Shown here piece after piece: positions 5,666 to 9,916 of a DNA stretch of 9,916 nucleotides (position 1 is its first letter; each line of letters starts with the position of its first letter). The notes below the pieces were generated by a model. It was given only the letters and a program-made list of their open reading frames with translations, was not told the DNA's origin and did not search any database. The DNA is from Micrococcales bacterium. GTDB taxonomy: Bacteria > Actinomycetota > Actinomycetes > Actinomycetales > Dermatophilaceae. The stretch lies in NCBI GenBank assembly GCA_030537915.1, contig JAUNUZ010000054.1, positions 1-9,916 of the forward strand. The letters are read 5' to 3'. A program made the translations under genes and the position numbers.

Positions 5666-8278
5666 CTACTGCGCGGCCGCCGCGTCGAACGCCTGCGCCT
5701 GCAGCGCCCGCGCGATGCTGTCCCTGTTCTCGGCAGCGAGCCGCACGAGGGCGTCCGGTGCCTCAGGGTGGGTGTCGAGCCACTGTTGGGAGGCCTCGAG
5801 CAGCACGCGGTCTGCTACTACGAGGGGGTAGAAGCCGAGCACGATGGACTCCGCGATGGCGAAGGTCCGCTCCCGCCAAACGGTGTCGAGAGCGTCGTGG
5901 TAGCGCTGGATGTAGGGGAGCAGGAGGCTGCTGTCGTGAACGCGGCCGAAGCCCTGCGCGATGGCGTCGATCGTCTGGTTGGGCAACCCGGGCGTCTCGA
6001 CGGCGGCGACCCAGGCATCCTCCTTCGCCTGCGCGGTGGGGCGGGCGGCGAGCGCCCGGGCGGCTCGCTCACGACCCGTGGCCGTGTCGTCTCGTCGACG
6101 TTCGGCGTCGATCCGCGCCCTGTCGGCGCGCCCGCCGACGGCCAACGACGTGAGCAGGGTCCACCTCATCTCGGTGTCGACGGCGAGGCCGTCGAGGTTG
6201 GTGGTCCCCTCGAGCAGCCCCTCGATGAGGTCGAGGTCGGCCGGCGTTTGGGACCAGTTCGCGAACGCCGTGACGAACTGCAATTGCGCATCGCTGCCCG
6301 GCTCCGCAGTCAGGGCCAGGTCCCGCAGGCCTTCGGCGACGTGTGCGGCAAGTCCCGCGCGGTGCTCGGCGCAGGTGTAGAAACGCGTGGCGGACTCGAC
6401 CTGACCCAGGAGGACCCGCACGAGGGTGGAATCCCGCTCGGCAGGCAGGCATGCCAGCGCGAAGCGCACGAAGCTCGGGGCCGTCAGTTGGGCGTCCCGA
6501 GTCATGTCCCACATCGCGCCGAGCACGAGGGCCTGCGGTAGTGAGTCCGTGAAACCGGCGGGCACCGCAGTCACGGTCTCCAGGGAGCGTTCGTCGATCC
6601 GGATCTTGGCGTAGGCCAGGTCGTCGTCGTTGACGAGCAAGACGTCCGGCATCGGTCGGCCCACGAGATCCGCCAGTTGCGTCGATGGCCCGTCGATGTC
6701 GACCTCGAAGCGCTCTGTTCGCACGAGGCGCCGGCCCGGCATCGCCTCCGAATCGCCGAGCGTCTGCAGGCCATAGAGCCCTAGCGCGAGTCGGTGCGGG
6801 CGAAGCGTGGGGAATTGGGGGGTAGCCGACTGCCGGAGGGCCGCAGCGGCGATGACGCCGTCGACAACACCGACCTCGGCCCACAAAGTGTTGACGCCCG
6901 CGGTGTGGAGCCACGCGTCGGACCAGGTTGACAGGTCCCGACCCGAGGCCGACTCCAGCTCGCGGAGTAGGTCCGCCATCGTCGTGTTGCCCCAGGCGTG
7001 CGCTCGGAAATAGGCCCGCAGTCCCTCTCGGAAGGCGTCGCGCCCGACGTAGGCGACCAACTGCTTGAGGACCGAGGCGCCCTTGGCGTAGGTGATCCCG
7101 TCGAAGTTCGCCTCGACGTCCTCCAGGTGCCGGATCGGCGCGACGATCGGGTGGGTCGAAGAGAGTTGATCCTGCCGATAAGCCCAGTTCTTCTCCGCCG
7201 TGGCGAAGGTCGTCCACGCAGTCGTCCACCGCGTCGCCTCGGCCTGGGCCGTCGTGCTCGCCCACTCGGCGAACGACTCGTTGAGCCATAGGTCGTCCCA
7301 CCAGCGCATCGTCACCAGGTCGCCGAACCACATGTGGGCCAGCTCGTGCAGCAGGGTCAGTGCGCGCCGCTCGATCCGGGACTGCGTCTCGCGGGCCCGG
7401 AAGACGTACATCTCGTTGAAGGTGACGGCACCGACGTTCTCCATCGCGCCGGCGTTGAACTCTGGCGTGAAGATCTGGTCGTATTTCGCGAAGGGATAGG
7501 CGAGGTCGAATTCGGTTTCGTAGAAGGTGAATCCGGCCTTCGTCAGCTCGAAGAGGGCCTCCGGATCGAGGTGTTCGCGCAGGGAGGCCCGGCAGAACAG
7601 CCCGAGCGGCACGACGCGCCCGTCGCGCGAGGTCAGCTCGTCGCGGACGACCTCGTACGGGCCTGCCACCAGCGCTGTCACGTAACTCGACAGCGGGGGA
7701 GTGGCTTCGAAGGCCCAGGTCGCGACCGGTAGTCCAGGATCGGAACCGGGCGACACCCGCTCGCCGACCGGGACAGGCTCGGGCGTGGGCTGGCAGGAGA
7801 TGACCTGCCAGTGCGCGGGGGCGGTCACCGTGAACGCGAACCGCGCCTTGAGGTCGGGCTGGTCGAAGACGGGAAACATCCGGCGCGCGTCGGCCACCTC
7901 GAACTGCGTGTAGAGGTACACCTGGTTGTCGACGGGGTCGACGAACCGGTGCAGACCCTCGCCGGTATTCATGAAGCGCCCGGTGGCTTCGATGACGACC
8001 TCGTTGTCGGCCGCGAGCTCAGGCAGCGTGACCCGGGCTCCGTCGTAGTGACGCGACGGGTCGAGGGGGCGCCCATTGAGGGTGATCGAATCGACGGAGG
8101 CGCCGAGGAAGTCCACGAAGGTCGAGGCTCCGGGGCGGTCTGCGGCGAAGCGGATCGTGCTGCGAGTGGGGAAGGTTGCTTCGTCGATCGTCACGTCGAG
8201 CGCGACGTCGCAGGTGCTAACGGTGATGAGCTCGGCGCGCTCGGCGGCGTCTTCGCGGGTGAGGTTCTCTCCGGCCAC
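5666..8278 (-). CDS. pepN: Aminopeptidase N, M1 family zinc metallopeptidase
   Basis: Cytoplasmic zinc enzyme that removes N-terminal residues from peptides late in protein turnover. The 870-residue product is full length for the actinobacterial family. In order: an N-terminal beta domain, the FDQPDLKA block, the exopeptidase signature GAMEN (277-281), the zinc motif HELAH (His311, Glu312, His315) and third ligand Glu334 in LWLNE, the likely transition-state Tyr397 in ITYAKGA, and a long helical ERAP1-like C-terminal domain beginning after the NDDDLAYAKI block. I chose GTG at 8278 because GGGAG (8292-8288) lies 9 nt before it and the protein then begins AGENLTREDAAERAEL after Met, as in the family. 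An in-frame ATG at 8344 would add 22 residues of low-complexity basic sequence without family support. The transporter gene follows 3 nt after the stop. It diverges from the dsbA-like gene. Confidence 0.97.
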   Translation of the reverse strand: MAGENLTREDAAERAELITVSTCDVALDVTIDEATFPTRSTIRFAADRPGASTFVDFLGASVDSITLNGRPLDPSRHYDGARVTLPELAADNEVVIEATGRFMNTGEGLHRFVDPVDNQVYLYTQFEVADARRMFPVFDQPDLKARFAFTVTAPAHWQVISCQPTPEPVPVGERVSPGSDPGLPVATWAFEATPPLSSYVTALVAGPYEVVRDELTSRDGRVVPLGLFCRASLREHLDPEALFELTKAGFTFYETEFDLAYPFAKYDQIFTPEFNAGAMENVGAVTFNEMYVFRARETQSRIERRALTLLHELAHMWFGDLVTMRWWDDLWLNESFAEWASTTAQAEATRWTTAWTTFATAEKNWAYRQDQLSSTHPIVAPIRHLEDVEANFDGITYAKGASVLKQLVAYVGRDAFREGLRAYFRAHAWGNTTMADLLRELESASGRDLSTWSDAWLHTAGVNTLWAEVGVVDGVIAAAALRQSATPQFPTLRPHRLALGLYGLQTLGDSEAMPGRRLVRTERFEVDIDGPSTQLADLVGRPMPDVLLVNDDDLAYAKIRIDERSLETVTAVPAGFTDSLPQALVLGAMWDMTRDAQLTAPSFVRFALACLPAERDSTLVRVLLGQVESATRFYTCAEHRAGLAAHVAEGLRDLALTAEPGSDAQLQFVTAFANWSQTPADLDLIEGLLEGTTNLDGLAVDTEMRWTLLTSLAVGGRADRARIDAERRRDDTATGRERAARALAARPTAQAKEDAWVAAVETPGLPNQTIDAIAQGFGRVHDSSLLLPYIQRYHDALDTVWRERTFAIAESIVLGFYPLVVADRVLLEASQQWLDTHPEAPDALVRLAAENRDSIARALQAQAFDAAAAQ

Positions 8279-8439
8279 GGCTGTCAGCTCCCAAAGTCTT
8301 GCGGCGTGTCGCGGGGGTGGTCCGCGCTTCGCGCATCCTCGCATGCGGCTCCGACAAGCTCCGTGCGAGCAGCGCGCCGGCCGCCGTGCCGCGCAGCCCC
8401 GATCGCTGGGCCGGCCTGCGGCCTGCCAGGATTGCGATT
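8279..8439. promoter_or_regulatory. Divergent intergenic region between pepN and the dsbA-like gene
   Basis: These 161 bp must carry the start signals for the pepN-transporter operon (minus) and the dsbA-rpiB operon (plus). The pepN Shine-Dalgarno GGGAG is at 8292-8288, and a weaker AGGA (8428-8431) lies 8 nt before the dsbA-like ATG. The rest is very GC-rich with short hairpins, for example CGCG/CGCG around CTT near 8323-8333. I could not find a credible -10/-35 pair on either strand. Confidence 0.4.
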
Positions 8440-9060
8440 ATGACTGCTTCCAAAGCGCAGATGTGGTTCGACCCGGCCTGCCCGTGGGCGTGGATGACTT
8501 CCCGGTGGCTCATGGAGGTCGAGAGGGTTCGCGACGTCCAGGTGACGTGGTCGGTGATGAGCCTTGCGGTTCTCAATGAGGGGCGCGACCTGACCGAGGA
8601 TTACCGCGCGCTCATGGATGGTGCCTGGGGGCCGGTGCGCGTCATCATCGCCGCTCGCAACTCGCACGGCGATGAGGTGGTCAAAAAGCTCTACGACGCG
8701 ATGGGGACCAGGATCCACCTGGGTGAGCTTTCGCTGCGCGACCCCCAGGAACGGGCCCGCGTCATCGCCGAATCCCTCGCCGAGGTCGGCTTGCCCGCCG
8801 AGCTGGCCGAAGCGGCTGAATCCACGGAATATGACGACGCACTACGCGCCAGCCACCTCGAGGGGATCTCCCAGGTCGGTGACGAGGTCGGGACTCCGAT
8901 CGTGGCCGTCGAGGGGATCGCCTTCTTCGGTCCGGTCGTCTCCCCGGCGCCCAAGGGCGAGGCTGCCGGCAAGCTGTGGGACGGCTGCCTCCTGGTCGCG
9001 GGCACCCCCGGCTTCTTCGAGCTGAAGCGTTCCCGCGACGTCGAGCCGATCTTCGAGTGA
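8440..9060 (+). CDS. DsbA-fold oxidoreductase, Rv2466c-like (mycothiol nitroreductase family)
   Basis: A 206-residue cytoplasmic thioredoxin-fold protein with no signal peptide, closely resembling M. tuberculosis Rv2466c, a mycothiol-dependent reductase known for activating nitro prodrugs. Shared blocks include SRWLMEV, VMSLAVLNE, AWGPVRV and FFGPVVS, plus a Thr152-Pro153 pair at the cis-proline position of the fold. The active site reads Cys14-Pro-Trp-Ala17, whereas Rv2466c has CPWC; the resolving cysteine is therefore missing, leaving Cys14 and a distant Cys183. That points to a monothiol mechanism, perhaps through a mixed disulfide with mycothiol (inference). Start: ATG at 8440, because the conserved protein begins about there and AGGA lies 8 nt upstream; a longer open frame back to 8299 runs through non-conserved, arginine-rich sequence. 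rpiB follows after 31 bp, so the two are probably co-transcribed. Confidence 0.93.
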   Translation: MTASKAQMWFDPACPWAWMTSRWLMEVERVRDVQVTWSVMSLAVLNEGRDLTEDYRALMDGAWGPVRVIIAARNSHGDEVVKKLYDAMGTRIHLGELSLRDPQERARVIAESLAEVGLPAELAEAAESTEYDDALRASHLEGISQVGDEVGTPIVAVEGIAFFGPVVSPAPKGEAAGKLWDGCLLVAGTPGFFELKRSRDVEPIFE

Positions 9061-9091
9061 CCACGACCCATCCCAAAGAGCGGAGAACGAC

Positions 9092-9553
9092 ATGCGCGTA
9101 CATCTGGGGGCAGACCACGCGGCCTACGAGCTCAAGGAGGCGCTCGTCGCCTACGTCGCCGAGCTCGGACACGAGCCCGTGGACCATGGTCCGCACGACT
9201 ACGACCCAGACGATGACTACCCCAGATTCGTCGTGCCGGCGGCGCAGGCCGTGATCGCCGAGCCGGACTCCCTCGGGATCGTCCTGGGAGGGTCGGGCAA
9301 TGGTGAGCAGATCGCCGCAAACAAGGTCTCTGGTGTCCGAGCGGCGCTTGCTTACACGACCGAAACGGCGCAGCTGGCCCGCCAGCACAATGACGCCCAG
9401 GTCGTCGCCATCGGGGCGCGAATGACGAGCGAGGACGACGCGAAGGCGATCGTCAAGACCTTCTTGCAGACGCCCTTCTCACACGACGCGCGTCATCAGC
9501 GGCGGATCGATCTGATCGAGGTCCTCGAGCGGGACGGGAGGCTGCCCGACTGA
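9092..9553 (+). CDS. rpiB: Ribose-5-phosphate isomerase B
   Basis: Interconverts ribose 5-phosphate and ribulose 5-phosphate in the non-oxidative pentose phosphate pathway. The 153-residue product matches the actinobacterial RpiB subgroup. Asp8-His9 lie in the N-terminal LGADHAAYELK block, and the anion hole/active loop is GGSGNGEQIAANK with Ser68 and the catalytic base Glu72 (Glu75 in M. tuberculosis RpiB, replacing the Cys of E. coli-type enzymes). His99 is in RQHND, and the phosphate-binding arginines are Arg110, Arg134 and Arg138. The start is secure: ATG at 9092 with GGAG (9082-9085) 6 nt upstream. It is the second gene after the dsbA-like gene, and a strong hairpin 23 nt past the stop ends the unit. 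The same gene pair occurs in mycobacteria (Rv2466c-Rv2465c). Confidence 0.97.
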   Translation: MRVHLGADHAAYELKEALVAYVAELGHEPVDHGPHDYDPDDDYPRFVVPAAQAVIAEPDSLGIVLGGSGNGEQIAANKVSGVRAALAYTTETAQLARQHNDAQVVAIGARMTSEDDAKAIVKTFLQTPFSHDARHQRRIDLIEVLERDGRLPD

Positions 9554-9576
9554 GCTGGACGATCCGGAGGAACGGC

Positions 9577-9604
9577 AAAGGCCCCGTCGATCGGCGGGGC
9601 CTTT
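9577..9604. terminator. Bidirectional hairpin terminator between rpiB and tRNA-Gly
   Basis: A perfect 10-bp stem, aaaggccccg (9577-9586) with cggggccttt (9595-9604), closes an 8-nt loop. It lies 23 nt after the rpiB stop and 7 nt beyond the 3' end of the convergent tRNA-Gly gene. The A/T-ended stem supplies a short U-tract in either direction, so it can stop transcription from both sides. Confidence 0.85.
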
Positions 9605-9611
9605 GACCACG

Positions 9612-9685
9612 TGGAGCGGGTGACGAGAATCGAACTCGCGTAGCCAGTTTGGAAGACTGGGGCTCTACCATTGAGCTACACCCGC
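9612..9685 (-). tRNA. tRNA-Gly (anticodon TCC)
   Basis: The minus strand folds as a full cloverleaf. The acceptor arms GCGGGTG (9685-9679) and CACCCGC (9622-9616) pair perfectly. The anticodon stem CCAGT/ACTGG encloses loop CTTCCAA with anticodon TCC at 9653-9651, reading GGA and probably GGG. The T-loop begins TTCGATT. The discriminator is U (base 9615), normal for bacterial glycine tRNAs, and the 3' CCA is encoded (9614-9612). The length is 74 nt with CCA. Confidence 0.96.
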
Positions 9686-9856
9686 GCGCAGCGCACACAG
9701 CGGCGCCGACGGTCCGCAAGTCTAGCCCAGCCCCAGCCTCAGGCATGACCTCCGGTCTCTTCGCAGCGAGGTCGTCAGACCTGGGCCGGCGAGGCGCAAG
9801 GCCCGTCGGCCAGGTGCCAACCAGAGCCGTGGGCCAGCAGCTACGCTGAGGTGTCA
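9686..9856. promoter_or_regulatory. Control region between two divergent tRNA genes
   Basis: This 171-bp gap should contain both tRNA promoters. On the minus strand TAGACT (9724-9719) is a -10-like hexamer 33 nt before tRNA-Gly. On the plus strand TACGCT (9842-9847) fits a -10 only 9 nt before tRNA-Pro. No good -35 was found for either. A strong imperfect inverted repeat (9779-9815) sits between them. No protein-coding frame is supported. Confidence 0.4.
9779..9815 (+). repeat. Imperfect inverted repeat / hairpin between the tRNA genes
   Basis: The arms 9779-9791 and 9804-9815 form 12 pairs (11 Watson-Crick and one G-T) with one bulged G at 9785 and a 12-nt loop. The G-T pair becomes C-A on the other strand, so a plus-strand RNA would fold better. 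No T-run follows. Its role is unknown: structured RNA, protein-binding site or chance. Confidence 0.4.
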
Positions 9857-9916
9857 CGGGCTGTGGCGCAGCTTGGTAGCGCGCGTGCTTTGGGAGCACG
9901 ATGTCGCAGGTTCAAA
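9857..9916 (+). tRNA. tRNA-Pro (anticodon TGG), cut by the window end
   Basis: The gene starts CGGGCTG and continues with a D arm (GCGC ... GCGC around AGCTTGGTA). Its anticodon stem CGTGC/GCACG (9884-9888 and 9896-9900) encloses loop TTTGGGA with anticodon TGG at 9891-9893. The T arm begins GCAGGTTCAAA at the window edge, so the T stem closure and acceptor 3' strand are missing. The 5' C of the acceptor is typical of bacterial tRNA-Pro. Confidence 0.93.

Noticed and set aside
5615..6541. 308-codon plus-strand frame antisense to pepN and the transporter start
   Set aside because: Antisense to well-supported coding sequence, with biased composition and no recognisable domain. I treat it as a shadow frame.
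6069..7331. 420-codon minus-strand frame inside pepN
   Set aside because: Same strand as pepN but another frame. It covers the catalytic region already explained by pepN, and its translation is Arg/Gly-rich without motifs.
8279..8344. Longer N-terminus for PepN (ATG at 8344)
   Set aside because: It adds 22 residues without family support. GTG at 8278 has GGGAG at good spacing and gives the usual family N-terminus.
8299..8439. Longer N-terminus for the dsbA-like protein (start at 8299)
   Set aside because: The added 47 residues are not conserved and look like GC-rich noise. The ATG at 8440 fits the family start and has a spaced AGGA.
9612..9685. tRNA-Gly as an integration site for a mobile element
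   Set aside because: No integrase, direct-repeat copy of the tRNA 3' end or other foreign gene is visible within the window.

Overview
This window is high-GC chromosomal DNA from an actinobacterium, most likely a Micrococcales-type organism (inference). The evidence is the strong G/C bias at third codon positions, GTG starts, a group II truncated haemoglobin with the mycobacterial GlbO residue set, a Glu-type RpiB, and an Rv2466c-like DsbA-fold protein next to pepN and rpiB. The set glbO, pepN, Rv2466c-like gene, rpiB is also clustered in Mycobacterium tuberculosis (Rv2470, Rv2467, Rv2466c, Rv2465c), so most of the window looks like a conserved housekeeping neighbourhood. I see no transposase, integrase, phage gene, CRISPR array or biosynthetic cluster.

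Layout. Positions 1-41 hold a possible C-terminal tail of an upstream plus-strand gene, followed by about 250 bases without a supported gene. Two minus-strand genes follow: a truncated haemoglobin (298-723) and, upstream of it, an MscS-type channel (904-1971). A 156-bp divergent gap leads to malQ (2128-4293, plus). malQ converges with, and overlaps by 62 bp, a UMF1/Atg22-like MFS transporter (4232-5662, minus). That transporter starts 3 nt after the stop of pepN (5666-8278, minus), so pepN and the transporter look like one operon. A 161-bp divergent gap separates pepN from dsbA-like (8440-9060, plus) and rpiB (9092-9553, plus), which form a second two-gene operon. A hairpin at 9577-9604 closes that operon. 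Beyond it lie tRNA-Gly(TCC) on the minus strand and, diverging from it, tRNA-Pro(TGG) on the plus strand, cut by the window end.

How the genes fit together. malQ (maltodextrin disproportionation) and rpiB (non-oxidative pentose phosphate pathway) are central carbon enzymes. pepN removes N-terminal residues from peptides, and its coupled transporter may move a related solute (inference). The haemoglobin and the mycothiol-type oxidoreductase fit O2/redox physiology, and MscS fits osmotic protection.

Nothing here is clearly a new system. The items most worth a second look are the CPWA (single-cysteine) active site of the dsbA-like protein, a 20-residue candidate ORF with a perfect AGGAGG ahead of malQ, a 12-bp hairpin between the two divergent tRNAs, the malQ/transporter overlap, and a 20-bp perfect palindrome inside the haemoglobin gene.
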